Shown here in pieces: positions 1 to 6,456 of a stretch of DNA of 13,130 bases. Below the pieces are notes generated by a model that saw only the letters and a list, made by a program, of their open reading frames with translations, had not been told where the DNA came from and did no database searches. Numbering within the stretch: position 1 is the first letter of the stretch; each line of letters starts with the position of its first letter. This stretch comes from DATHWB01 sp040902855 (GTDB taxonomy: Bacteria; Actinomycetota; Acidimicrobiia; Spongiisociales; ZC4RG35). The DNA lies in assembly GCA_040902855.1 (NCBI GenBank), contig JBBDWN010000163.1, forward strand, positions 1-13,130. The letters are read 5' to 3'. Made by a program: the position numbers and the translations under genes.

Positions 1-54
1 GACGGCCCAAAGCGGCCGTCGGTCCCCCCAACGTCGCTTCGCTCCTGGGGGGAC
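1..54 (-). terminator. Tandem hairpins downstream of pfkA
   Basis: Two perfect inverted repeats lie just beyond the pfkA stop. The first one met by the leftward transcript pairs 46-54 with 22-30 (9 bp, GTCCCCCCA/TGGGGGGAC) across a 15-nt loop. The second pairs 14-20 with 1-7 (7 bp, GACGGCC/GGCCGTC) across a 6-nt loop. There is no T-tract, as is common for actinobacterial terminators. That these are terminators is inferred from position and structure. They could instead belong to an intergenic repeat family. Confidence 0.6.
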
Positions 55-64
55 AAATCGCTCG

Positions 65-1144
65 CTACAGCGCGAGGACGCCTTGGATCTTGGCCATGCG
101 GACGACGCGGTCCTGAGCGACGCTGCTGGTGCCATCGAGAAGCGCCTCGGTCTCTCGGAGAACGTCGGCCATCGGAAAGATGCGGACGAAGCTGTCCGAG
201 GTCGATTCGCCCATGTCGGTCAGATTCCAGCCGACCATGAGATCCGTGCGTCCGGCGAGAACGGTGTCGACCGCGACCAAACCGAACCGTCCCGCGATCA
301 GACGATCCCGAAACGAACTGTTACCGCCACGGACCAGGTGGCCCAGGACGGTGCCGCGTACGTCCACGTCGATGTCTTCGACCTCGGCGGATACTGCGTC
401 GACGAGGAGATGGGTCGGGATGTCGACTCCTTCTGCCTTGATGATCAGGACACGGTTCTTGCCGCGAACCTCCGAGAAGCTGTGCCGGATGCAGGCAGTG
501 ACGCTGTCGATGATCTCGTCATAGGTGCGGGACTGCTCGGGCAGGAGCACCGCGTCGGCTGCCGTGGCGACGGCCGATGCCATGGCCAGGTAGCCGGAGT
601 CACGTCCCATCACTTCCACCACGAACGCCCTGTGATGCGAGCGGGCAGTGTCCGAGATTCGGTCACACGCCTCGACGATCGTGTTGAGGGCGGTGTCGAC
701 ACCGATCGACTCTCGCGTCAGTCCAATGTCGTTGTCGATGGATGCGGGTATCGCCACAATCGGGATCTCGCATTCGCCGGCGAGGGCATGGGCACCGGCG
801 ATCGATCCGTTACCGCCGATGACGATGAGACCTTCACTCCCCCACGACCGCAGGCTCTCCGCCGCCGCCGCCCGATGTTCCGGTTGCAGGAAGCGCTGCG
901 ACCGACTCGAGCCGAGCACGGTGCCGCCGAGTCCGCTGATGCCGTCGACTGTCGGCTCGGGGATGACCGACTCGCCCAGGTGACGAGTGAGCAGACGATG
1001 GTTCCCGTCGATGAGACCGTCGAATCCGCGCTCCACGCCGAGTACGTCGAATCCGCGCGCCGCTCCGATCTTCACGACGGCCTGGATGGCGGCGTTCATA
1101 CCGGGGGCATCCCCGCCCGACGTGAGCACGCTGAGTGTTCGCAC
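65..1144 (-). CDS. pfkA: 6-phosphofructokinase (ATP-type, with an altered GGNGS loop)
   Basis: A 359-residue protein of the PfkA family, which phosphorylates fructose 6-phosphate to fructose 1,6-bisphosphate in cytosolic glycolysis. Visible motifs are the N-terminal nucleotide loop TSGGDAPGMN (residues 8-17), GGTVLGSSR (73-81), SIDND (135-139) with the predicted catalytic base Asp137, HHRAFVVEVMGR (170-181), and RGTVLGHLVRGG near residue 270, which holds the fructose 6-phosphate-binding Arg and His. The loop that is usually GGDGS reads GGNGS (110-114). Its Asn112 replaces the Asp that binds Mg-ATP in the E. coli enzyme (Asp103). Gly113 and Ala134, at the positions of E. coli Gly104 and Gly124, favour ATP over pyrophosphate as donor. 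The start is GTG at 1144, chosen because the family N-terminus begins there and a -10 box sits 7 nt upstream. The gene diverges from the S9 peptidase. The family call is firm; full catalytic activity is less certain because of Asn112. Confidence 0.93.
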   Translation of the reverse strand: MRTLSVLTSGGDAPGMNAAIQAVVKIGAARGFDVLGVERGFDGLIDGNHRLLTRHLGESVIPEPTVDGISGLGGTVLGSSRSQRFLQPEHRAAAAESLRSWGSEGLIVIGGNGSIAGAHALAGECEIPIVAIPASIDNDIGLTRESIGVDTALNTIVEACDRISDTARSHHRAFVVEVMGRDSGYLAMASAVATAADAVLLPEQSRTYDEIIDSVTACIRHSFSEVRGKNRVLIIKAEGVDIPTHLLVDAVSAEVEDIDVDVRGTVLGHLVRGGNSSFRDRLIAGRFGLVAVDTVLAGRTDLMVGWNLTDMGESTSDSFVRIFPMADVLRETEALLDGTSSVAQDRVVRMAKIQGVLAL

Positions 1145-1151
1145 GGGCGCG

Positions 1152-1157
1152 AAGATA
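1152..1157 (-). promoter_or_regulatory. -10 box for leaderless pfkA mRNA
   Basis: On the minus strand TATCTT (TAnnnT consensus) ends 7 nt before the GTG start of pfkA. This spacing puts the transcription start at or next to the start codon, as in actinobacterial leaderless mRNAs. No Shine-Dalgarno sequence lies in between. No good -35 is visible. Confidence 0.55.
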
Positions 1158-1190
1158 GCGGTGGCCGGGTGGGCGGTTCGAAAGCGGCGT

Positions 1191-1196
1191 TACATT
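1191..1196 (+). promoter_or_regulatory. -10 box for leaderless S9 peptidase mRNA
   Basis: TACATT (TAnnnT) ends 7 nt before the ATG at 1204, with no Shine-Dalgarno sequence between. It mirrors the pfkA promoter 34 bp away on the other strand. A perfect TTCGAA palindrome (1177-1182) lies between the two boxes. Any regulatory role for it is speculation. Confidence 0.55.
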
Positions 1197-1203
1197 CGGA
1201 CGA

Positions 1204-2910
1204 ATGGGCGCTCATCTCACCGCGGAAACTCTCTGGTCGATCCCCCGGGTGGGTACACCCGTCGTTGCGGGCGATGTCGTCGTCACGACAGTCACCACCT
1301 CTCCCTCTGATCCGGGGAAGGGGACATCCCGCATCTGGCGAATCCCGCTGGACGGGTCGCCTCCCGTCGCGCTCACCGGATCCCACGAGTCCGCCTCGAA
1401 GCCGGCGCTGAGTCCGGACGGGCGGACGCTCGCATTCCTTCGGGCTGTCGACGACCGGCAACAGATCCACGTGATGCCTCTCGACGGTGGGGAGGCCGAA
1501 GCCGTCACCGACCTCCCTCTCGGTGTGATCGGGATGCGCTGGTTTCCCGACGGACGCCGCCTCCTCGCCATCGCAGACCTCTTCGCCGAGGGACAGACGA
1601 TCGAAGCCACGGCGGAGATCCGGGACGAACGGGAACTCCAGAAGCACTCGGCCAAGACGAGCGATGTCGCCGTCTACCGCTACTGGGACCGATGGCTGAC
1701 CGACGGACGGTTCCCCCACCTGTTCGTGATCGATCCCGACGCAGCGCCGCTGGATCTCACTCCCGACTCGAAACGCTGGATGAGGTGGGACAACACGAGC
1801 GACCCGACCGACGACATCGCCGTATCGCCGGACGGCACTGAAGTGGCAGCCTGCTTCGACGTTTCGAGTCCGCCGCACACCGACCTGCGGTGGTCGCTCT
1901 TCACGATCGATGTCGAAACCCGAACCGAGCGAGAGCTGACCCCTGACAACACAGGCAACGTATCCGGTCCCCGGTACTCACCGGACGGCCGCTACCTCGT
2001 GTACGGACAGACGATCGACCGCCATTTCTATGCCGACCGGGTCCGACTGGAACGACGTGATCGGAAGGATGAGCGCACGGTCGAACTCACAGACGGCTGG
2101 GATCGGAGTCCGTCCTCCTGGGAGGTCGATGCCGGCGGCGTGCTCCTGGTGGCCGAACACGAAGGCCGCCAACCAGTCTGGACCCTGTCGATGGATGGAA
2201 GCACGCCGGTGCCCCGCGGAGAGGCAGGCACGCTCTCCGGCCCAGGCAGGCTGGCCGACGGGAGGATCGTGGCGAGCCGGAACTCGCTCATCTCGCCACC
2301 GGAGCTGGTCGTGATCTCGGACGAGGGCACGGAACCGCTCACCCACTTCACCGATGAGGCGGTCGCAGCACTGGACCTGCCGACAGTCGAGGAGTTCTGC
2401 TTCGAGGGCGGTCGGGGTGACATGGTCCAGGGTTGGCTCGTTCGACCGCGAGACGTGACGACGCCGGCACCTCTCGTCCACATGATTCACGGCGGTCCGC
2501 ATGGCACGTTCGGCGACACCTGGCACTGGCGGTGGAGCGCCGCTGCGTTTTGCGGCGACTCCCGCATCGCCGCACTCGTGAACTTCCACGGATCGACCGG
2601 ATTCGGACAGGAGTTCGCCGAATGCATTCGCGGCGACTGGGGCGATCTGCCTGCCAAGGACATCGAACTCGCCACCGACCACCTCATCGCCTCCAGCGTG
2701 GCTGACCCCGATCGGATCGCGATCACCGGCGGTTCCTACGGCGGCTACATGGTGGCGTGGTTGACGTCACAGACCGCTCGCTACAAGTGCGCAGTGGCCC
2801 ACGCGGCCGTCACGGACCTTCCGGGCATGTATGCCAGCGACATCACGTCTGGACGCGCCTATTCGTACGGGGCGGTGGGGGGGGAGGACCTCGACCGGGT
2901 GACCTGGTGA
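1204..2910 (+). CDS. S9-family serine peptidase (acylaminoacyl-peptidase/dipeptidyl aminopeptidase-like), cut by in-frame TGA
   Basis: The readable part is 568 residues. The N-terminal two thirds is a beta-propeller with TolB-like SPDG/FPDG blades near residues 70, 115, 209 and 260. The alpha/beta-hydrolase domain starts near residue 395, with the oxyanion-hole segment HGGPHG (429-434), VNFHGSTGFG (459-468) and the nucleophile elbow GGSYGG with predicted Ser511. Family members cleave peptides or N-acylated amino acids from short peptides. No signal peptide is visible, so it is probably cytosolic. The frame ends at TGA 2908-2910, about 77 codons before the family's usual C-terminus, so this product lacks the Asp and His of the triad. 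The same frame continues with those residues to 3144, giving a full-length family member of about 646 residues if the stop is ignored. The cause is either a recent nonsense mutation or an assembly error. The start ATG is supported by a -10 box 7 nt upstream. Confidence 0.85.
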   Translation: MGAHLTAETLWSIPRVGTPVVAGDVVVTTVTTSPSDPGKGTSRIWRIPLDGSPPVALTGSHESASKPALSPDGRTLAFLRAVDDRQQIHVMPLDGGEAEAVTDLPLGVIGMRWFPDGRRLLAIADLFAEGQTIEATAEIRDERELQKHSAKTSDVAVYRYWDRWLTDGRFPHLFVIDPDAAPLDLTPDSKRWMRWDNTSDPTDDIAVSPDGTEVAACFDVSSPPHTDLRWSLFTIDVETRTERELTPDNTGNVSGPRYSPDGRYLVYGQTIDRHFYADRVRLERRDRKDERTVELTDGWDRSPSSWEVDAGGVLLVAEHEGRQPVWTLSMDGSTPVPRGEAGTLSGPGRLADGRIVASRNSLISPPELVVISDEGTEPLTHFTDEAVAALDLPTVEEFCFEGGRGDMVQGWLVRPRDVTTPAPLVHMIHGGPHGTFGDTWHWRWSAAAFCGDSRIAALVNFHGSTGFGQEFAECIRGDWGDLPAKDIELATDHLIASSVADPDRIAITGGSYGGYMVAWLTSQTARYKCAVAHAAVTDLPGMYASDITSGRAYSYGAVGGEDLDRVTW

Positions 2911-3144
2911 CCGCCGGCCGCGCACGCGGCCGGGTATTCGACTCCAACCCTCGTCATCCACGGGGAACGGGACTACCGGGTCCCGATCACCCAGGGCCTC
3001 GAGTTCTACGGCGTTCTGCAGGCGAAAGGAGTCCAGTCCCGCCTGGTGTATTACCCGGATGAGAACCATTGGATTCTTTCGCAGGCCAACTCGCTGCACT
3101 GGTACGGCGAGGTCACTTCTTGGTTGGAGCGCTTCATCGGATGA
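2911..3144 (+). pseudogene. Detached C-terminal part of the S9 peptidase (Asp and His of the triad)
   Basis: This piece follows the TGA at 2908-2910 in the same frame. It reads PPAAHAAGYS, then TPTLVIHGERDYRVP, then PDENHWIL and a closing WLERFIG. Counted from the ATG at 1204, the predicted catalytic Asp is residue 590 (2971-2973) and the predicted catalytic His is residue 622 (3067-3069). Both motifs are intact and typical of S9 peptidases. That fits a very recent stop or a sequence error rather than long decay. No start codon or Shine-Dalgarno sequence suggests independent translation. Its TGA at 3142-3144 overlaps the ATG of the thiamine pyrophosphokinase gene, as expected for a once-coupled gene pair. 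Confidence 0.8.
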
Positions 3145-3767
3145 CAACCGTGCTGGTCGTCACCGGCGGGGATCCCATCCTTCCCGCCGCGCTCGAGGGA
3201 CTGGCGCACGCAGATTTCATCGTCGCTGCTGACTCCGGCCTCGACCATGCCGAGCGGCTGGGACTGACCCCAGACGTGGTCGTCGGCGACTTCGACAGTG
3301 TGACCGACGATGCACTCGGCCGTTTCTCAGGACCCGTGGAACGCCACCCGGTCGACAAGGACGCCACCGACCTGGAACTCGCTCTGCGGATCGCCGTCGA
3401 GCGGGCGCCAGAGCGGATCGTGGTGCTCGGAGGTCATGGCGGTCGCCTCGATCATTTCATCGCCAACGCGCTCGTCCTGACGACGACACCTCCCGATGTC
3501 GAGGTGGAGTGGCGTGCAGGGCCGGCAACGATCTATGTCGTGCATTCGAGGGTCGCCCTCTCCGGCACACCGGGCGCGAGTGTCTCGCTGGTGCCTGTCG
3601 GGGGTGACACCGAAGGTGTGACGACATCCGGTCTCCGGTGGCCGCTCACCCGAGAATCTCTCACTTCAGGGAGCACGCTCGGAGTGAGCAACGAGTTCGC
3701 AGCAGCACGCGCGACGGTCGAGATCCAGAAGGGCACTCTGCTCGTGATCGTGCCGGGTCAGTCGTAG
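3141..3767 (+). CDS. Thiamine pyrophosphokinase
   Basis: A 208-residue protein of the usual family length. It transfers a pyrophosphate group from ATP to thiamine to give thiamine diphosphate, in cytosolic cofactor salvage. Family motifs appear in order: VAADSGLDHA (28-37), PDVVVGDFDS (44-53), DKDATDLELAL (72-82), GGRLDH (100-105), and the C-terminal beta-domain with GVTTSGLRWPL (159-169) and the thiamine-site-like GVSNEF (181-186). I chose the ATG at 3141 because MTTVLVVTGGD is the family N-terminus. An upstream TTG at 3069 would add 24 residues that lie inside the S9 peptidase tail. The start overlaps that gene's stop as ATGA. A GGAG at 3126-3129 lies 11 nt upstream. The 3' end overlaps the convergent D-2-hydroxyacid dehydrogenase by 10 bp. 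The function is clear from the motifs. The symbol is left blank because naming varies (thiN or tpk). Confidence 0.9.
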   Translation: MTTVLVVTGGDPILPAALEGLAHADFIVAADSGLDHAERLGLTPDVVVGDFDSVTDDALGRFSGPVERHPVDKDATDLELALRIAVERAPERIVVLGGHGGRLDHFIANALVLTTTPPDVEVEWRAGPATIYVVHSRVALSGTPGASVSLVPVGGDTEGVTTSGLRWPLTRESLTSGSTLGVSNEFAAARATVEIQKGTLLVIVPGQS

Positions 3768-4720
3768 ACCGCGGGGTTCGCGCAGAACGGCAGCCTGCGG
3801 CCTTCGAGGCCGGCAACCAGGTTTTCGACGGCGATCTCGGCCATCGCTCTTCGAGTCCGTCGACTGGCCGACCCGATGTGCGGGACGATGAGACAGTTGG
3901 AGAGCCCGACGAGAGGGTGGTCGGCGGGTATCGGCTCGGGGTCCGTGACGTCGAGGGCCACCGCTGCGAGTGGCCCTTCTCGCAGAGCTCTCACCAGCGC
4001 GTCCGTGTCGACGAGCGGTCCTCTGGACACGTTCACGAACACCGATCCGGGCCGCATGAGAGAAAACGCGGCATCGTCGAACATATGGCGGGTCGAGTCA
4101 TCGAGCGGGGACGTGACGATGACGTGATCGGACTCGTCCAGCAGGCGTTCGAAGCTTCGGAACGCCACTCCGAGCCGTGACTCGAGGAGGGGCTTGCGAG
4201 ACGGCCCGGTGTAGAGGAGGCGCATATCGAAACCCGTCGCCCGACGGGCGACGGCCGTTCCGATCCGCCCGAGACCCACGATTCCGAGCGTCGTGTCGTG
4301 CAGATCACCACCTATCAAGAGTCCGGGATCCCAAGGACCCCAACGGCCGGAGCGCACATGCTCCGCCCCCTCAGGCAGCCGCCGCACCGCTGCCGAAAGC
4401 AATGCCCACGCCGTGTCCGCGGTCGTTTCGGTCAGCACTCCCGGTGTGTGCCCGACCGCGATGCCGCGGGCGGTGGCGGCGTCCAGGTCGATGTTGTCGG
4501 TGCCGACCGCCATCTGGGAGATCACCTTGAGACGATCGCCCATCACTTCGGCGTCGATCCGATCGGGAATCATCGTGATTGCGCCTTCGGCATCCACCAT
4601 GGATTCGCGCAGCCTGGAGTGATCCATCGGGCCATCACCGTCCCACATCCAAGCCGGGAGGTCGGTGAGAAGATCCGAGAACTCCTCAGGCAGGCGCCGA
4701 GTCACGACGATACGAGACAC
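3758..4720 (-). CDS. D-2-hydroxyacid dehydrogenase, glyoxylate/hydroxypyruvate reductase type
   Basis: A 320-residue NAD(P)-dependent oxidoreductase that should reduce a 2-oxoacid such as glyoxylate or hydroxypyruvate to the D-2-hydroxyacid in the cytosol. Visible are the substrate loop QMAVGTDNID (69-78), the Rossmann motif GLGRIG (149-154) and the catalytic set Arg233 (VSRGPLVD), Glu262 (DPEP) and His281 (PHIGS). The segment YTGPSRKP (170-177) after the second Rossmann strand resembles the NADPH-binding YTG..R loop of human GRHPR, so NADPH is favoured; this is inference. The start is GTG at 4720, matching the family N-terminus MSRIVVTRRLP. An open frame extends upstream as far as 5188, but it is antisense to the L,D-transpeptidase and has no family similarity. 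A TACGCT -10 box lies 6 nt upstream. The exact substrate cannot be read from the sequence. Confidence 0.88.
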   Translation of the reverse strand: MSRIVVTRRLPEEFSDLLTDLPAWMWDGDGPMDHSRLRESMVDAEGAITMIPDRIDAEVMGDRLKVISQMAVGTDNIDLDAATARGIAVGHTPGVLTETTADTAWALLSAAVRRLPEGAEHVRSGRWGPWDPGLLIGGDLHDTTLGIVGLGRIGTAVARRATGFDMRLLYTGPSRKPLLESRLGVAFRSFERLLDESDHVIVTSPLDDSTRHMFDDAAFSLMRPGSVFVNVSRGPLVDTDALVRALREGPLAAVALDVTDPEPIPADHPLVGLSNCLIVPHIGSASRRTRRAMAEIAVENLVAGLEGRRLPFCANPAVYD

Positions 4721-4726
4721 ATGAGC

Positions 4727-4732
4727 AGCGTA
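4727..4732 (-). promoter_or_regulatory. -10 box for leaderless hydroxyacid dehydrogenase mRNA
   Basis: On the minus strand TACGCT (TAnnnT) ends 6 nt before the GTG start at 4720, again with no Shine-Dalgarno sequence. It is back to back with the -10 box of the transpeptidase gene inside the 48-bp intergenic region. Confidence 0.45.
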
Positions 4733-4755
4733 TCCGATGCCCCGGCGACGAGCAG

Positions 4756-4761
4756 TACTCT
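4756..4761 (+). promoter_or_regulatory. -10 box for leaderless L,D-transpeptidase mRNA
   Basis: TACTCT (TAnnnT) ends 7 nt before a GTG at 4769. That is the spacing seen for pfkA, the S9 peptidase and the TetR gene. It supports GTG 4769 over ATG 4721 as the start. No -35 is recognisable. Confidence 0.5.
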
Positions 4762-4768
4762 CCGCCCG

Positions 4769-5560
4769 GTGCGAATCACCTGGCCTCTTTTCCTCGCGCT
4801 CGTCGCGCTGCCGCTGATCGCCGCGTGCGGGGCGCTCGACTACGCCGCAGCGGAGACTCTCCCGCCGACGACCGCGGTCGAAACGGTGGGTGCACCGCCC
4901 CCTGTGACCGTCTCCCCCCACGAAGTGCCGCCCTCGACAGTGCGGGAGACCGAATCCGAACCCCTCCGATGGATGGCGGCGAGGGCCGAAACCCGACTCC
5001 CCGTCTTCCGGACTCCGGGCGACGCCCGCCCATTCCGTGTCCTCGACGAGCAGACGATCCTCGGGACGCCGATCGTCGTCCTGATCATTCGCGACACCGG
5101 GGACTGGATGGAAGTGATACTGCCCGGTCGTCCGAACGGCGAGACGGGATGGATCACGGACACCGGAATAGAGCGCTACGAGGTGCAACGTCAGGCAGTG
5201 ATCGACCTGACCAACCGCACGTTGCGGGTCTTCGATGGCGATGAAATTATCCTCGAGACGACGGTCGGGATCGGAGCGCCTTCCTCACCCACGCCCACGG
5301 GCACATTCTTCGTTACCGACGCAGTGCCGATCACGGTGCCGACCGGGCCATGGGGTGCATACGCCTTTGGGCTGTCGGCGCGATCGGACACCATCACCGA
5401 GTTCAACGGCGGGGACGGAATCATCGGTATCCACGGGACGACCCGCCTGGATTCGATCGGCGAGGCTCGATCCCTCGGATGTGTCCGGCTTGCCAACGAC
5501 GTGATGCTCGAACTCGCCGAACTCCTGGCGGTGGGCAGCCCCGTCACGATCACGGGCTGA
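4769..5560 (+). CDS. L,D-transpeptidase (YkuD domain), predicted lipoprotein with SH3-like domain
   Basis: 263 residues from GTG 4769. YkuD enzymes form 3-3 peptidoglycan cross-links or attach proteins to peptidoglycan outside the membrane. The N-terminus MRITWPLFLALVALPLIAAC is a compact lipoprotein signal with a lipobox ending at Cys20. Next come a Pro/Thr-rich linker, an SH3-like domain (about residues 70-130, ending GETGWITD) and the YkuD domain (about 135-263). Its catalytic motif pairs IHGT (His222) with SLGCVRL (Cys238); SLGC is an accepted variant of the SHGC motif. The alternative ATG at 4721 abuts the divergent GTG at 4720 and would add 16 residues (MSSVSDAPATSSTLRP) before the signal. 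The -10 box 7 nt before 4769 and the better signal peptide favour the shorter form. The gene stands alone and converges with the MaoC gene, leaving 35 bp between the two stops. The domain call is firm; the start is moderately sure. Confidence 0.9.
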   Translation: MRITWPLFLALVALPLIAACGALDYAAAETLPPTTAVETVGAPPPVTVSPHEVPPSTVRETESEPLRWMAARAETRLPVFRTPGDARPFRVLDEQTILGTPIVVLIIRDTGDWMEVILPGRPNGETGWITDTGIERYEVQRQAVIDLTNRTLRVFDGDEIILETTVGIGAPSSPTPTGTFFVTDAVPITVPTGPWGAYAFGLSARSDTITEFNGGDGIIGIHGTTRLDSIGEARSLGCVRLANDVMLELAELLAVGSPVTITG

Positions 5561-5595
5561 CCGGGTCGACGACGCGCCGCCGGCCGAAGGGGCAC

Positions 5596-6456
5596 TCAAG
5601 GACCGTTGGCAACACCGATGAACGCGTTCGAGATCACCGGCGAGTCGCGTTCGGCCGTCCGGGCGTCGACGACCCACCCGTCGGATTCACGCCACATCCT
5701 GGTGACGATCGTCTCTCCCGGGTACACGACACCGCTGAACCGCGCTCCGAATCGCGCGGCCGCGCCGACCTCGCCTCCCAGCACCGTGTCGACGACGGCC
5801 TTGCACACGATGCCGAACGAGCACAGCCCATGCAGGATCGGTCGGTCGAAACCTCCGAACGCGGCGAACGCCGGATCTGCATGGAGCGGATTCTTGTCAC
5901 CGGAGAGTCGATACAGAAGCGCCTGCTGGGGAAGCGTCGCTGAGCTCACCGTGTGGTCGGCCGGCCGGTCTGGCGCGACGTTGGCGGGTTCCGGACCGGG
6001 CTCACCGCCGAAACCACCTTCACCACGGACGTAGATGGAAGCGGTGTTGACGAAGAGCACCGAGTCCGTCTCGTCCCTGGACTCGATCCTCAAGACGACG
6101 AGGGCACCTTTGCCCTTGTCGTAGAGGTCTTCCACAGTGGCATGGTTGGTCACCGTCGCTTCCACCGGAATAGGCCCGTTCACCTCGATCGCCTGCTCGC
6201 CGTGAAGGATCATCGCCGGATTGATGTCGAGACCGTCGATGTTGAGGATCGACATCATCGCCGAAAACATCGGGATCGTCGCGAAGCTGGGCAGGACCTT
6301 CAGATTCGACTCGTACGTGTACTCCAGCTCCCCGACATCGGTCGGAGGATTCCCTGCGCCGACGCCGAGGTGGTACAGGATCACATCGTCGACGTCCCAT
6401 CGATGCGTGGTCTCTCCGAGCTGTGCGCCCAGCACCCGTTGCGGGTCGATCGGCAT
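5596..6456 (-). CDS. MaoC-family (3R)-specific enoyl-CoA hydratase (hydratase 2 type)
   Basis: 286 residues with a double hot-dog fold layout like the hydratase 2 domain of peroxisomal MFE-2. It should hydrate trans-2-enoyl-CoA to (3R)-hydroxyacyl-CoA. The diagnostic hydratase 2 motif runs from LYRLSGDKNPLHADP (181-195) to GFDRPILHG (202-210), with predicted catalytic Asp187 and His192. The N-terminal half (1-145) is the degenerate hot-dog that shapes the acyl pocket, ending in VNTASIYVRGEGGFGG (136-151). The ATG at 6456-6454 shares its A with the TGA of the SDR gene (TGATG), so translation is probably coupled; no clear Shine-Dalgarno sequence is present. It is the last gene of the TetR-led operon and acts between its dehydrogenase partners. 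It could also serve as an R-hydratase feeding another pathway. Confidence 0.88.
   Translation of the reverse strand: MPIDPQRVLGAQLGETTHRWDVDDVILYHLGVGAGNPPTDVGELEYTYESNLKVLPSFATIPMFSAMMSILNIDGLDINPAMILHGEQAIEVNGPIPVEATVTNHATVEDLYDKGKGALVVLRIESRDETDSVLFVNTASIYVRGEGGFGGEPGPEPANVAPDRPADHTVSSATLPQQALLYRLSGDKNPLHADPAFAAFGGFDRPILHGLCSFGIVCKAVVDTVLGGEVGAAARFGARFSGVVYPGETIVTRMWRESDGWVVDARTAERDSPVISNAFIGVANGP

Noticed and set aside
83..1411. 442-codon open frame on the plus strand
   Set aside because: It is antisense to pfkA, lacks any recognisable motif, and overlaps the S9 peptidase start. Long shadow frames are expected in GC-rich DNA.
2877..2884. Frameshift at the run of eight Gs as the cause of the broken S9 gene
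   Set aside because: The frame before the run and the motif-bearing frame after 2910 are the same, and EDLDRV right after the run reads correctly. A single indel here would not explain the stop.
2908..2910. TGA recoded as Trp or selenocysteine
   Set aside because: TGA ends several other genes in the window (for example those ending at 3758, 5560 and 11672), and no selenocysteine structure is apparent after the codon.
3069..3140. Earlier TTG start for thiamine pyrophosphokinase
   Set aside because: The added residues overlap the peptidase tail and match no family feature. ATG 3141 gives the standard N-terminus and an ATGA overlap.
4721..5188. N-terminal extension of the hydroxyacid dehydrogenase up to 5188
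   Set aside because: The extension is antisense to the transpeptidase, is low in hydrophobic structure and has no family match. The family N-terminus begins at GTG 4720.
5561..5595. Terminator between the convergent transpeptidase and MaoC genes
   Set aside because: The 35 bp are GC-rich with short self-complementary pieces (GTCGAC, GCCGGC) but no stable stem that stands out.
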